Shown here: in pieces, positions 44,370 to 57,389 of the stretch
Numbering within the stretch: the stretch's first letter is position 1
How the letters are laid out: every line of letters starts with the position of its first letter
DNA from: Carettochelys insculpta
Taxonomy: Eukaryota; Chordata; Testudines; Carettochelyidae
DNA length: 64,000 bases
Reading direction: 5' to 3'
Assembly (NCBI RefSeq): GCF_033958435.1
Contig: NC_134137.1
Coordinates: 178,387,501-178,451,500 of the forward strand
Made by a program: the position numbers and the translations under genes
The notes under the pieces: generated by a model
Told to the model about the DNA's origin: nothing
What the model saw: the letters and a program-made list of their open reading frames with translations, nothing else
Databases searched by the model: none

Positions 44370-47299
44370 AATGTTCTCTTGGTTAGCCTTAAATCATTCC
44401 CAATGACAGCCAAACATCAAAAGCTGTCAGTGGCAAGTGGACTTTATATACCCGACAAAATCAAAAATGATCATAGTAGCAATGTAAGCTTATCAAGCCT
44501 CTGTTCATTTAAGATCTGAATCCTGCTTCTGTTCCTTGGCAATATTTTTGGCTGTAGTAGAGACAGGATAGAGCCCTAGAGCTTGCACGAATGTCTTGTT
44601 ACGCATTGGAAAATGAGTGTCATTGTACTGCTGATGGCCAGCAATGAGAAATTTGTGTCTGTAAATGGAAGCGTGACAGTTGGCAATGGTCTCTGTAACA
44701 GAAATTGTTTTCCCTCTGGAATTTGATAACTGTTAATTCTTCATCTACTTGGCTTCTGCCAAAGTACATTGTACTTTTCACTGATAGGAAATTATATTGT
44801 TCAACTCCACATGAACTCCAACAATTAACGTATAATGCTCACCAGCAAAAACGAACTGCAAATGTCAGAGAAAATTTAATAATTAAGCTTAAAAAATAAG
44901 CTAATTTCTGAAATCTTGCTTCATACATACTGGATACAACAATCAGTCTTGTTCAAATGAAGCCAGGAGTGAAATGCAGTGCATTGTTAATTGTCAAAGG
45001 GTCAACTGATAAAACAAGGACAATGAAAATACTGCTTGGAAAAATTTAATATGAGTTTAGCGTATGATTGATTTAATATTATCTTTCTCTCAAGCTTCCA
45101 ATGTATGCTGTGACCTATTATGGAGAGATTACTTGTTACTGTAATGTAGTATGGAGTACTACCTGTGTGAACTTGGGATAACTGCCTTATTCATAACTGA
45201 GCAGGGCTGGGCACCCTAACAAATTAGTAATAAAAGCTTTGCAGCGTATCACAGCAAATCATCTTGTCTTCTGTAGTTGCCATATAATAAAATATTTTAA
45301 AAATTAAATTTCAAATGTTAGTGGGAATTTAATTTGACATCTTTCTAGCTATAGAGCCAGGCCTTAATTACTTAATTACCATAGGTCTAGCCTGCTTCCA
45401 ATAAAAGGCAGTGGCACAACTCTCATTAGGCTAGATTCTCAGCTTCAGGCAACAATCATTCTGCAAAACTCCAGGGAAGGATGCAAAGGTGCCACCTGGT
45501 CACTTCCTCACACCTCTAGCTGAAAGCAGTGGGTGGGCCTGCAGATACAAGACAGAACAGCATACAGACAGGATAGATGAAGAATGAAAGATTGAGGTGG
45601 AGGAGATAAAGAATGAAATGTGGAAAGCCATAGCACTTTGGTTCTGCTGTCTGAAAAGAGGAGCGATGATTTGAATGGAACAGCAACACCTGAGACCTTG
45701 GCAGGAGAGGTGTGGCACGTGTTACAAAAGGTATTGGGAAAGGAGGGATGGAGGAAACAGCACATAAGAAAGACTAGAGGTGTACAGAATCATTCTGGTG
45801 GCTGGCAGCTGGCAAAGGAAAAATATAGAAGGAGGCAGATACATGGGGACTGGAATTAGGGATATTGGGAAGGTAACCAAGATGGAAAGAGTAAAGACAA
45901 TAACATCAGGATAAGCATTAATGGTAGTGTGCAAGGAGTGAATAAGATTGCTGGGAAGGGAAGCTGTAGGGAATGATCACATTAAAAAGGTGTGACTCAT
46001 ATTGGACAATGGGGTGTCACAGGCAGGTTTACTGTTTGGGAGACTGAAGAAAGATGATGGCAGATGGAGGGGAAGAGAAGAAGTAGAGCAAGAAAATAGG
46101 GTCAGGAAACAAATTGACAGGAGACAAAGGAAGGGGAAGGACTGACTGACATTAAGGGAAAGGGATGTTTGTATAGTGTAGAGCTAGAAAAATGAGTGAA
46201 AGGGGATCCTTTGGCTGTGTCCTGTCCAGAGCTTGAGTTTTGTGCCAAATACTGAAGCTGGCATTGGGGTAATGCATACAGAATGCTGTAGAATGTTGAG
46301 GGCTTTGGTATGTTTCCACAAACATGCTGCATGCTGCAACCCACAAGTAGGAAATGGCAATTTTCAACAGCTTTTAACCTGGCCAACCTACGAGGCTACC
46401 AACACTGCACAAACATTTAATTATTCTTGAACACAGTTGCTCTCCCTTTTCTGAGGCAATTTGCCAAACTGTTGATACTAGCAATATATATAGAGGGAGC
46501 AAGTAGCTGTCTCCTCAGAAAAGCTTGCTAGAAAACTGCGTTCCAATTCAGATTTTTTTCTTGGGATGTCTCATAACCTGTATGTACAATAAAGTGGACA
46601 GATGTTCTTGAAGAACTGTCAGATTTTTGGGTTGAAGGAAGATGTCTTTGTATTTTGGTTCTAATGATTTCCACATGCCCCTCAAGAGAAAAAATGTTCT
46701 TCATCTGCTTCTTTGGCCAGCCACTAGTTCTATATTAATCTTGAATAAGCGTGACAGATATCTCGCCAGAAACTTTATGAGGATGGAGCTATGCTGAAGA
46801 AGACATCGCTCAGCTGTGAGGTGAGAATGTGTTGGAGGGATGGATGGACTGATCTTAGCATTTTATACATTTTTGTGTTTATGAATGTGCAAAATAAATG
46901 TACTTTAGTCCAGGAACCTGGCTCAGAACATCTGTAATGTGCCCAGAAGTACTATTTCAAATACTGGCTCACCTAGACAGGTAGAGATGGGGAAAAATGT
47001 CTGCAAAATTTTCATTAGCTGAAATTTGCAGATTCAGCTCTACCAAAATGTTTAGCAAATTAGGGTTGATTTTTATGAATTGTTTTGGCTGAGACAAAAA
47101 GAAATTTCAAAATAGATTCACATGAAGAATAAATGGACATAAATCAGACATCAGGAATGGTAACATACAAAATCCTGCAGGAGAACACTTCAATCTCTCT
47201 GAACACTCAGGAACAGATTTAAAAGTAGCAGTCCTACAACAAAAAAAAATTCAAAAATAAACGGCAGAGAGAAATTTCAGAGCTGCAATTAATTTGTAA
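44370..47299. other. No feature recognised
   Basis: AT-rich sequence; a purine-rich stretch from about 45540 to 46200 (AGGA/GAAG-rich) explains several pyrimidine-biased open frames on the minus strand. No gene or complete element is supported. Confidence 0.4.
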
Positions 47300-47720
47300 A
47301 TTTGACTCCATCAACCAAGGATTGAACAGAGGCTGGGAGTGATTGGCCCATTACAAAAGCTGTTTCTCTGCTCTTGATATTCATATTGATATTCTTGATA
47401 TTAGCCACAGGTAATGGGCCACATCCTCCCTTACTGAACTGACCTGATTTCTCCTCTCTTGATGTTCACAACTCCACATTAACCACTGTTAATGGGCCAC
47501 ATCCACCCTGACTGAATAGAGCTTGTCAGCTTTGGCCCTCCCCTTGACTGAGACTTCCTCTTTAAATCCTCATCTGAAACCCCCCACTCATGCATCTGAT
47601 GAAGTGGATCTTTGCCCACGAAAGCTTATACTCCAAAATATCTGTTAGTCTATAAGGTGCCCCAGGACTTCTTGTTGTTTTTGAAGGTACAGACTAACTT
47701 GGCTACCTCTCTGATAGAAG
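47300..47720 (+). repeat. Interspersed repeat R, longest copy
   Basis: This copy includes an upstream part with two similar halves (GGTAATGGGCCACATCCTCC and TGTTAATGGGCCACATCCAC), then CATCTGATGAAGTGGATC, CCCACGAAAGCTTATACTCC, GTTAGTCTATAAGGTGCC and ACAGACTAACTTGGCTACC. The 3' part is shared with 14540-14680 and 61588-62165. Confidence 0.65.
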
Positions 47721-47873
47721 GGTCTGAAGCATTTAACTGCTACATTTAAGTGCCACTGCCACAAACCTAAGGAAAGGGTGGCAGCAGCTGCTTCCTATTG
47801 CCAGTAACTCACTGATCAGGATACTCTGCTAGATGTGGAAACCCCACTGAGTGACCTAACCATCAGGCGATAG

Positions 47874-48297
47874 AGCGGTGACGGACCATGTGGGCTAGTG
47901 AGTGAGTCACATGAGTGCCTCTCCTTCATTTCAGTGGGCTTCAAGACTGTTGTAACCAAGATGGTTGTCTGGGCTGGGGTTCTTCTGCTACCTGCTCTTG
48001 TGTACCTAGACTTTGTGGAGCATGCAGAGTGAACCACAGCAGGTCTTTGATTGGAGTGCCTGGCTCTCACAGTCAGTATTGTCTGAAGTCAACAAACACC
48101 TCACCTCGCGTGCCCTTGCTTTACATGTGTGTCACTTTATTAACACGAATGGGGGGAAAAACACTAGGCGGACAGACACCAGAAGAATCTGGCAATGCTG
48201 GGCACTGGCAACACTAAACAAAACACCTGACAGCCCACACATAGAACCCCCCCAATGAGCTGCATGGCGCTCACCGGCTGCAGGTTGCCCACTGCTG
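47874..48297. mobile_element. Probable degraded hAT element
   Basis: The right end GGTTGCCCACTGCTG inverts to CAGCAGTGGGCAACC, a hAT-like terminus; the left end GCGGTGACGGACC is a weak partner. No target duplication is evident. Confidence 0.4.
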
Positions 48298-48389
48298 CTA
48301 TGGAGTCACTCTCTCTTTGAATCCCTCTGTGGTCAGCCTTGTGAATATTTTTAACTGTGTATTACAATGTGTAACAGCTCAAGAGGAAA

Positions 48390-48530
48390 GACTGAGGAGC
48401 CTAGTGGTTAAGGCATTGATGGGGCAGGTCGAGGTTCAAGTTTTCTCTCCAGGGCAGTGATTCAGCCTCAAATCTCCCACATCCCAAGGGAGGGCCCTAA
48501 GCCCTGAGTGTTGTGTATAAGGGTGTACTG
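48390..48530 (+). repeat. tRNA-like SINE fragment
   Basis: An A-box-like TAGTGGTTAAGGC and a B-box-like GGTTCAAGT are spaced about 25 bases apart, followed by CAAATCTCCCACATCCCA. This is the promoter layout of a tRNA-derived SINE rather than a tRNA gene, since no cloverleaf closes around it. Confidence 0.5.
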
Positions 48531-49041
48531 CTGCCAGCTCGTCGTCTTCAATCTTGTGAATGACTCCGAGGTCCCCTTATGAAATTAAACCTTCACTTTT
48601 GTTGAAAAAAATGGTTATAACTCCTGAAATCCTCTTCATTTTACCTGAAACGTGTTTTTTTTTAAATTTTAAGAACCGTTAGTGAACCAGTTGTTCACAC
48701 ACAGCTTTAGTTCTTAGAGCCTGCGAGGATCCCATTGGCCCTTTCTGAATAGTTGTAAATCTTGAACGATCAGTGTTGAAACTAATGACTTTCTTATAGC
48801 TGCCTCTAACTTTAGGCTCCTGTTGGCTCACAAAGCCATGCCATGTATTTGGTTTTAATTTAAAATGAGCTCAGCCTATAGCATATTAAAAATAAGGTTT
48901 AATGTGTTAGTGTCAAACTCTGGAAGTTTTGCTGCTGACTCAGATGTGACAGTTAGCCTGAAAATATTAGCAAGAGGCTATTTATATGGTGTTCATACAA
49001 GTGTACGGGGCACCCGGCAGTGCTACTGTTTTGGTCTCTAT

Positions 49042-49482
49042 GGCCGCCTCTATACGAGAGACTTTTTCTGGCAAAACCGGACTTTTGGTGGAAAAATTTG
49101 TGGAGCGTCTACCTGCAAAATGTGCTTTGTCAACATTTTGTCAACAAAACCGGACACATCCGCCAGGAGCATCATACCTCTCCCTGTTCAGGTATAACAC
49201 CTCTCTCAATGGTGTTCTGTCTAGAAAACAATCGTGTAGAAGCTCCAGGGCCCCTTTTGTCGACACAGGGCTTCTGGTTCCTGGGCTGTCCTGTTTGCAG
49301 AGCTTCCAGTCAATCTTTCTGTTGAGAGCAGGCCAGGCACTCTATCTGCTCTCTGTCAACAGAGCAGCTTGCTCTTTTGACCTGCTTTTTTGTATAGACG
49401 CAATCTGTCAACAGAGGTCCTGCCGGGACATCTCTTCTGACAGTGACATCTGTCAACAGATGCTTCTCATGGAGATGTGGCC
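49042..49482. mobile_element. Foldback MITE with GTCAACAAA/TTGTTGAC motifs
   Basis: The left end GGCCGCCTCTATACGAGA and inverted right end GGCCACATCTCCATGAGA are imperfect terminal repeats. TGTCAACAGA recurs several times on the right arm. It has no coding capacity. Confidence 0.6.
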
Positions 49483-49560
49483 TATATAGGCTCACCCCAA
49501 ACCCAGTGAAAATTATGAAAATATTCCTGTGCCCTCAGTGGGTTTCTGATGAGTCTCAGA

Positions 49561-49825
49561 GCAGCGGTGGGCAATAAGACAGAGGCAGTTTGCCAGCGTT
49601 AGCATCTGGCAGACCACCATCGCTGTATTTACCTGGAACTTGCAGTTCCTGAGTCGTGGATCACTGTTCCTGGTCAATGGGAGCTGTAGCAAGCGGTGTC
49701 CCGGTCCATGCCACTTCCTACAGCTCCCATGGGCTGGGAACAGTGATCCATGGCCAATGGGAGCTGCCTGTGCCTGTACCTGGAGAAGCATGCCTGGCCC
49801 ACAGGCCAGTTACTGCCCAGCACTA
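49561..49825. mobile_element. hAT-type foldback element
   Basis: The left end CAGCGGTGGGCAATAA matches the inverted right end TAGTGCTGGGCAGTAA. Inside, TGGATCACTGTTCC and CAATGGGAGCTG have inverted partners around 49710-49770. No convincing 8-bp duplication was seen. Confidence 0.55.
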
Positions 49826-50029
49826 CCTTAGCACTTAGTCCTATAAGCATGTGTGTAAATTTACTTTTGTGCATTTATGTTTCCAGGATCAGAATCCTTT
49901 GCATAGATCAAAACTGTGAATTTATTTTGCATCTACTGACTCAGTTATGAGCTGTATTTGCTTACCAAGTGGATGATGATCTTTCCCTATGAAGAAATAC
50001 GATATATATAACCTTTTCCCTCTCTTGAC

Positions 50030-50215
50030 GTCATCATCATCATCATCAACAACATGCAAACTCTCAGACATCAAACGTGGTGCTGTGATGTTAGCACACA
50101 TTCCTTCTGTTCAGGCCTATACCAAGGCCACTCACACCCTCTGGATTCCTCTAACTACCGAGTGGCACCCTTTGCGCAGCTATGCGACCATTAAGCATGT
50201 GAGATGAAACAAATG
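50030..50215 (-). mobile_element. LINE-like 3' terminus with GAT-repeat tail
   Basis: On the minus strand the sequence ends TTTGCATGTTGTTGATGATG then more GAT units, preceded by GGAATGTGTGCTAACATCAC and ATCCAGAGGGTGTGAGTGGC. The tail style matches the other LINE ends here, but the body is not the RPHREW family. Identity is inferred. Confidence 0.4.
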
Positions 50216-50219
50216 TTTT

Positions 50220-51084
50220 TGTGGACCGCTAAGGAAACTCTCGGTCAAGATAAATCGCTTTCCCGTTCCTTGTTTGATACCAGGAAGCTCTAAATAGGAG
50301 CTCTGTAGTGTTTTTTTAAAAGGCCCTTCACAATGGATTTCAGTTACAAACATTGAGCCAGAAAAATTAATCTGTATTGACACTGCTGAAAGGGCACACA
50401 GTTCACTGTCAGTGACAATATTTCAAAGCCATGAAAGCATGTGCGTATCTTAATATGCAAAGTATGAGCACATGCATAATGGGTGTGTGTATCTGATATA
50501 TTTCAGGCACCAAATAACATCTCACTCTCTTTGATAAATCTTTTATTGCCCAGCAATAAAGCCATTCGAAAACTGACTCTGCACTTTGTTCCCATTTAGC
50601 ATTTTGCCAACACTGCCCATTCTTCCACTGGAGTTTGGCAGCACAATGCTGTGTGCTCTCACAGTTGTATCGGGAATAACAGGAGTCAGATAATACTTTT
50701 CATACAGACCCAGTGGATTGAAAAGATTGCAAAAGGAAATCAGTTTTCATATTTTTTTAATATGGGCATCGTCCAGTCTATGGATGTGGATAAAAATGTG
50801 AAAATAGGATCAGAGTCCAGCGTAAAGGCTCAGAAATTCGAAGACGAATAAAATGATCCCAAATAGATGATGTAAAAAAAGGTCTTCTGTTGTTTAAGCC
50901 AGCTCTGTCATTTTTGCAGTCTGACTCATGATTTTGAAACTTTGGGGTTGGCAGGGCCACAACAAAAGGTTGAAAAGGCTGAAAGGGTAAGTTTTTAACA
51001 AGGCAAAGTGTTTATATGTGACAGACAATGAAATGTGTTTGAAAGAAAAATGCCTGTGCCTACCTTTAACATGGAGATACGCCC
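50220..51084. other. No feature recognised
   Basis: No gene or complete element is supported between the LINE-like tail and the SINE. Confidence 0.4.
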
Positions 51085-51262
51085 ATCTCATAGAACTGGA
51101 AGGGACCTTCAGAGGTCATTGAATCCAGTCTCCTGTGCTCACAGCAGGACCTGTAACCATCCCTGAGAGATTTTTTTAACCTATTTGCTCCAGATCCCTA
51201 AATGGCCCCCTCACTCACAATCCAGGCCAGTGCTCAGACCACTGAGCTATCCCACCCCTAAA
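51085..51262 (-). repeat. tRNA-derived SINE with CR1-like tail, second copy
   Basis: On the minus strand the copy has GGGATAGCTCAGTGGTCTGA (A-box region), GAGGGGGCCATTTAGGGATC, a T/A-rich linker and GGATTCAATGACCTCTGAAG, then GGTCCCTTCCAGTTCTATGA. It is the same family as 23882-24068. The B-box region is also shortened (GGATTGTGAGTGAGGG). Confidence 0.75.
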
Positions 51263-52204
51263 CGTATTTGAGCTCATCTCTAGAAATAGTTCCTTACTGT
51301 AAATTTGCTACTAAAATACAAATCTTTAGCAATGAGGTTGGGATGGAGGATGGATAGGAGCAGTGAAAGAATAAACATATTGCTTTTCAGATTGAAAACA
51401 GCAATCTTTAATACTTTTTCTAAACAATCAGGTTTTAAAGACCCTTTTGTAATCTAAGTAATCAGTGGCCCCATGTATACCTTTGTAGCATTCACAATAA
51501 AAGTACAGTGAGGCGGGGGTGTAAATTGAGAAGAGGTGGTAAGCCAGGCGTAAAAGCAGCAGGAACAATAGCAGTGCAATTCAATGGATGTGTCATGAGA
51601 AACAGTACAAACAGTAAATCTCTGTGCTGCTGGTAAAGTTGAGCGTATTGCAGATTACCCAGTTACTGGAGACAGGACCAGGGATGAAACACAGGTCTTT
51701 GCCGTGTAAGGGAGTGGAGTTGGTAAGACTGAGTAGTAATAACTTCTGGCTGGGAGTTGGAGCTGTTGCTACATCACAAACTGACCTGACTCTCCTATTT
51801 CTAGTAGGGGTTGATATCAGGAAAGGGTACTGTTCCCAGAAATGGAGAGCCATCCCAACCAGCCAGGAGCCCAGGATCAGTCTCGGATCATACCCTCCAG
51901 TTTTGTTTGTCCAATGGGGTGGGTGGAAAGGGGTGGTGGTAACATACTACACCGTGTAAAGGAGGGTCTCAGAGTCGGGACCTTCATGGTACTGTGCTTC
52001 AGCTTCCCTGATTAATAACGCCGCACTCAGCAGTGTGCTGAATGTGATACTGATAAATTTAGGTGCTGGCCCTGAGGAAAGCTCACAGCATGGACAATCC
52101 AACTGTGAAAGACCAAGAGATTGGCTTCGTGCTGTAAATGCCTCATGTGGTTTTTCCTTGAACTAGGCATTGATTTTTAAAATTAAATTAAATGCAGAAT
52201 CATT
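51263..52204. other. No feature recognised
   Basis: Open frames at 51624-51959 show no family similarity and lack splice context; no element ends were found. Confidence 0.4.
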
Positions 52205-52522
52205 CTAGTTCAGCTCTCTATGGGCTGGCAACATCTGTAATCTGGCATGATTTTAGTTAGCCAGATGGCCACTTAACATGGGTGGGGCCAAGTTTCTCAT
52301 AGTCCCATAACATTTGTTTACAGCCACCAGTCATGGCTCTCAGTGTTCTGTGCTATTATTTAGCTGTAATTTACCCCTAAATGTCTTCTAACAGCCTAGT
52401 AAGCAGGGGAAGTGTTGGTAAGGCTGCTAGACAATATCAGCATCCCAAGGTCTGGCAAATTCTGTCATTCAGCACTGATCAGGTCCTGAGGGTGCCAGGT
52501 TAGAGAGGTTCAATGTGTAGTG
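52205..52522. mobile_element. DNA transposon remnant, uninterrupted relative of 43470-44361
   Basis: It aligns with the outer element at 43470-44361 across ATGATTTTAGTTAGC, ACATGGGTGGGGCCAAG, TTTACAGCCACCAGTC and GAGAGGTTCAA. Where the other copy holds the TAGGGTGACCA element it reads GTCCCATAACATTTG, an empty site. Confidence 0.65.
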
Positions 52523-55500
52523 GATTAGGGGTTGTGGACTGTGTGTGAAGGTTATACTCAGGGCTGAGTTTAGGGAAAATGGCACCCTGGGTGAAATTAT
52601 ATTTTGGTGCTCTGGCTCCTGCTGCCTTCCCAGGCTCCTCATCCATCCCCCGTTGCCTCAGGTCCTCGCTGCCTCCGTACCACCTTTGCCCTTGGCTTCT
52701 CTGCTATTCCCCCGTCAACTCACAAGGCCAAGGATGGACAGGATTATGGGATTCGCTTCAGCACAGAGCTGATTAGGGATAATGGACCTTATTAAACTTA
52801 GCTACTTCAAGTTACTACAGGGGCACAAGAAACACATTAGCAGGTAAACAGCACACCAGGAATGTACTCAGCCAGATAAGAGGTGTTTTGGAATGCTTAC
52901 GTCTATTTCTGCCACGGGCAGTCCTGGTCCTGAAATGCCTCATATCAGGGCTGCAGCAGATATGGGCCCAGCTGGGGGAGGCCTGAGGCAGCCTGGAGGA
53001 TGAAAGTCCCTGGTGAAACACATCTGGGGGCAGGACCGTACAGTGATTTTATCCCTTAGCTGTTTACTAGGTGTTTGTGTACTGGCTCAATGCCACTTTC
53101 AGCTTTCTCAAGAGGCTGAAGCCCAGATTGTCCTGTCTGCTCAAATGCAGGTGTCAGTGCTGATATGGCTTATCTGGTGTCTATGTTTGTGAGGCTTAAG
53201 ACTGTAACATAGGGATGGGAACTTGGTTGTATTATGCAAATGGAAGTTTCCACGTTGCTCTCTGAGGCCTGCCGGTGTGTTATATGAGATGCCCCCTCAT
53301 TGCTCCAAGCTTCCTTCTGCTGCCTTGCACCCCAGACCGTGCCTCTCGACCGTCAAGCTTCCCTGACCAGGGTGCCACGAGTGGTTTCCCATGGTCCCCA
53401 CCCATAAGTCCAGACCTGGTTATACTGGAAGACAGTGAAAGGAGGCTGGCCAAGAGAAGTAAGTATTGTGGTGGGTCATGGAAGGAGTACAATAATTTCA
53501 GGTGTTCCTGAAGTTTTACTGACTTCTAGCCTCATCTGGAACAACACAGTTTTAATTTGTAGCTTTGGTTAGTTATCCTACACTGCACTCTGTAAGTTGT
53601 ACTGCCTATGGCAGCTCTTTATGGGGAACAAGTCATCTGAACCTTTTTCTGCAGTCAGACAGAAAAACACATTAGTGTGCTTAGATTCAACATGAGCAAC
53701 ATATGCTGGTCTTTGTGGAAATATTCTATTTTTATTCCCAGATATCATTTTGGGTAAACACTGAAACACATTGAATCAATTTTTCAAACAAACTTGTAAA
53801 AGTGGAAAATTCAACAGTCTTTGATAAACAGCATCATTAATTACTAGCAGCTACAAAGGGGTATATAACCATTGGAGCATTTTGGCAAAAATTCAAGAGA
53901 CTTATTTTCCTTCCATGCCCTTCAAATAGCTTTTATAAACTCTGAGTTTCCTGTGATGGCAAGTTCACCATTCATCACCTTTATGACATCTTATATGGAG
54001 GCCAAGGATCAATCCATGATCCCTAATCAACCACTTTCCTGAGGAAATTGGCCAAATCCTGACTCTTTGAGACAGGAGTCAGGGGATGAAGCACAACAAT
54101 TTTGCTATTCAGACAAACCTCTTTTCAAGTGCCCTTAAAGCCCTTTTTTTTTTTTTTCCACACACAGCTAAGACAGCCACACAGGAAACTATAATAGCTT
54201 AATCTCTTGAAAAATTTCCTTCCTGCTTTGCAGTACCCTTTCAGACAGGTAGTCAAAGCACATGAAGGAAAATTAGCAACAGCTGATGCCAAGAGCAGGC
54301 TGTTACTTGAGCCTGTTAGCTCTACAGTCTTTCTGTGTGAGTACAGCACAAGGACTTTGTCTGTGACTCAACCTGCTCGCAGCTACATTCTGCTGCACAT
54401 TAGTAAATGGACGAAAGAAGACACATGGGGCTAGACTCTTACAAACAGTTAACAATGAGTGTAATGCTTATTACCATGAATAGTCCCATTGATTTAGATT
54501 CTGAGGACAGTTTGTGCAGACTCCTGAACGTGTATAACAGAGCTGGTCAGAAATGATTCTGGTGAATCATTTTTGATGGAAAATGCTGCTTTTGTTGAAA
54601 TCAAAATATTGACCAAAACATATTTATTTTAACAAGTTCATTCAGACAAAATGAAATGAAGCATTGGGATAATGCCAGAGCATTTGGTTTCAACATGTTT
54701 GGAAGGGAACATTTTGATTTTTCATTTTGAAATGACATTTCCAAATGGAACAAATTGTTTTTTATGCATTTCCTTAAGGTTTGAAAGGTCAAAATAGGAA
54801 CAAAAGTATTTCACTTGTATCAAAATGAAATATTTCAGTTGAGCCCACCTTATTTATATCTTATTTCATGGGAAATTTTGCATTATTTTTTGACCTGTTT
54901 TGGAATGAATTTTTTTTTCTTTTGAAAAAACAAACCTGTGTTTGCTCAAACTGTAATATGTTTTCCTCCCCTAGCTCCAAATGGTAACTCTTTGCAGGAT
55001 GAAGCTCTTAATTACTAGTTTTGTGACACCGGCCCTTTCTTTTTCTGATTTTCCTGCATCCAACCTTAGATTTCTTCTCGACTTGCATAGAGACAGGTAA
55101 ACAAAACCACAAGAGAAAAAGAAACGTTTTACAGTGTGCGCTGGACAGAATTCAAAATGAATGTTATATGAATTTTGGTGCAGAAATTTTCTCTTTACCA
55201 CTGCAAATCCATGTAGAACATGTAAAATACACTACAAATTTACACTGCAAATCCATCCAGAACATGTAAAAAATTGCCATATGGCCCCTTGATGAAAAAA
55301 GGTTGGCCATCCCAGTCTATAAGATGATTGGCAAAACAGTGCTTCTATATTAAATGTAATTAAACTTATCAGTACTTCTGTGGAATTATTACTTATATAT
55401 ACACTAGCATCTGGAGGCCTCCAAGTCAGATCAGTGCGGCACTGTGCTAAGCTCTGTACAGACATCTAGGAAAAGGCATTTCTTTCCAAAAGAGCTTAAA

Positions 55501-55639
55501 GTCTAAAAAAAAAAGGCACTGGGCCAATGATTTACTGACAAAACGGACTTATTTCCTCATCCAGTCCAACCCCTGGGGACAAGTCCTTTTACCTAGCGTA
55601 TATATTTCTTACTATTTTATTCTGAGTGAAAGGCTGATC
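52523..55639. other. No gene recognised
   Basis: A short GC-rich patch at 52560-52760 may be a piece of a DNA element. At 55437-55510 TGCTAAGCTCTGTACAGACA and AAAGAGCTTAAAGTCTAA resemble the old repeat of 31100 and 56618. The rest has no recognisable feature. Confidence 0.4.
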
Positions 55640-55735
55640 CCATGGCTAGGCTGCTAGCTTGCTGTATGAGAGACCTGACTTCAGTTTCTTTATCTGCCAG
55701 GAATTGCCTGCCTGACCTTGGACAAATTACTTACG

Positions 55736-56226
55736 GGGTGTGGACACTTCAGTGGAAACCCATGGATAGTAGGACTTAAGTTAGCAGTCCCTGAGTTTGT
55801 AAACCTAAAGTTTAAGCATCTATACCCATTTATAACTCCAGATTAGGAATTGTTAAACGCTAGGTCCCAACCAGGGGATCCAGCATCTACAGTGCTTTAC
55901 TTGGGCCTGAGTCCAACTACCCATATCTCAGACCTTCCAATGTTCTCCTGAAATGCGTCCACACTAGCTCTGTGTTTATGGTGCAATATGGGAAAACTTG
56001 ACTGCCTACAGGTCAAAGGGAGTCAGTTCATGGGATTGTGGGATACTTTGGTGGACTCCCAGGGCATGAGTCCAGAGGAACTGCATCTACGCTGCAAAGC
56101 AATAGGGCTTGAACCCTGGGTACCTGCTTGACTCAGATCTTCCCCTGAGGGATCCTGGGATCTGGGCCCTGACATAGCACTACCTGTGTATAAATGGAAG
56201 GGAGATTGGGCTTCAGCCTAAGATTG
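55736..56226. mobile_element. MITE-like insertion inside the MIR
   Basis: It starts CGGGGTGTGGACACTTCAGT at the MIR break and shows TGGGATCTGGGCCC and ATCCTGGG blocks near its right side. Interior TCCACACTAGCTCTGTG and TCTACGCTGCAAAG echo MITE-like termini. The right end before the LINE tail is uncertain. Confidence 0.4.
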
Positions 56227-56228
56227 AC

Positions 56229-56480
56229 ATCATCATCATCATCAATAACCGTGGGCTCAGCGCCCGTTGGTGTTTGATGCCTCTCTCACTATTTCTTTCC
56301 ATCTTTTCCTGTCCAGTGCGGAGTGGCTTAGTTTCTGTAGACTAGCTCCGCACCAATCTACTTTATCATCTACCCATTCTCTGTGGGGTCTGCCTCTCCT
56401 ATTTGAGCCATCCATTATGCCGAATACCAGGGTCTTGATTTTTTGTTCATTGTTCATTCTGCAAATATGTCCACCTGGCC
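56229..56480 (-). mobile_element. RTE-like LINE 3' end, 5'-truncated
   Basis: Minus-strand reading gives GGHICRMNNEQKIKTLVFGI, RRGRPHREWVDDKVDWCGAS and KLSHSALDRKRWKEIVREAS, then a GATGATGATGATG tail at 56243-56229. It is a short, well-kept copy of the family at 8597-12935. Confidence 0.8.
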
Positions 56481-56617
56481 TTATATTGTAGTGCTGTCAT
56501 ATCTTTAGTCTCTCTCTGTTTCACTATCTGTAAAATGGTTCTAAAAGAACTTCCTCAATTCACAACAGTTGTTGTGAGCATAAAGACACTACGGTAATGG
56601 GAGCCACTGATTAATTA

Positions 56618-56765
56618 TTAATTATTATTATTATTATTATTTGTATTACTATAGTGCTTCGGAAATCTTAAGAGGACCAAGTCACCATTGTGCAAGGTGC
56701 TGTGCAAACACAGAAGAAAAAGACAGTCCCTGCTCCAGGGAGTTTACAAGCTCAGTATCAGAAAA
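56618..56765 (+). repeat. Old SINE-like repeat, copy 2
   Basis: An ATT microsatellite (about 56618-56641) leads into TTGTATTACTATAGTGCTTC, AAGGTGCTGTGCAAACACAG, AAAAAGACAGTCCCTGCTCC and GAGTTTACAAGCTC. It corresponds block for block with 31100-31255. Confidence 0.6.
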
Positions 56766-57389
56766 GAGACAACAGATGGATGTAGACAAATCCTTATATA
56801 AACATTGTGATTTTTTTTTCAAATCCAGCTTTTTAAATGACTGAAATACAGTTATTTTACCACCAATATCCAGTGATTATTCAAGATACGTGTTGGGCTG
56901 TCGCTTTGTGAGAACAAAATGCAGAAAGTCAATTTCATTTTCATTCAGGTAATAAATAATGTCCTTATAGCCTGAATGTTTCTTCGTTTCTTCATCTCAC
57001 TTGTAGAATAGCTGTTAATTGCGCTTAGTGACAAAGATTCTCCCTGTCATTTACTATTCACAAGGATGAATCCTGGTTACTGATTGCAAGAAACAGTACT
57101 AGGGTGGTGATTTTTTAGGCTGGTACAGTAAACTCTGCATCTACTAGGAGACTATAAGAAAGAGTCCTTGCTTTTCCAGCAATGATATGTATGCTCCAGA
57201 TCATGGTAGGTTTTATCTTGCATGGCTTAATCCCCTATCTCCCTGCAAACACACACCAGGTTTCAACATGTCTCACCTGCATATCACTGGAGAGTATCTA
57301 TATTAATGTGGCTGATACTTGTCCATAATAATATTTGATGTTATGCTCAGGTGACACCAAACTTTATGATGTAAAATTTTAAACATTCA
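56766..57389. other. No feature recognised
   Basis: AT-rich sequence with no supported gene or element. Confidence 0.4.

Larger units (their letters stand above)
55640..56605 (+). repeat. MIR-like SINE, split by later insertions
   Basis: The first half ends CTGACCTTGGACAAATTACTTA at about 55735, the MIR core motif. The second half resumes at about 56503 with GTCTCTCTCTGTTTCACTAT then CTGTAAAATGG, and GTTGTGAGCATAAA at about 56570. The two halves are collinear with MIR if 55736-56502 is removed, which holds a MITE-like element and a LINE tail. Confidence 0.6.

Noticed and set aside
47330..47480. Possible short CRISPR-like repetition of GGGCCACATCC
   Set aside because: Only two imperfect units inside an interspersed repeat; a eukaryotic context makes CRISPR untenable.
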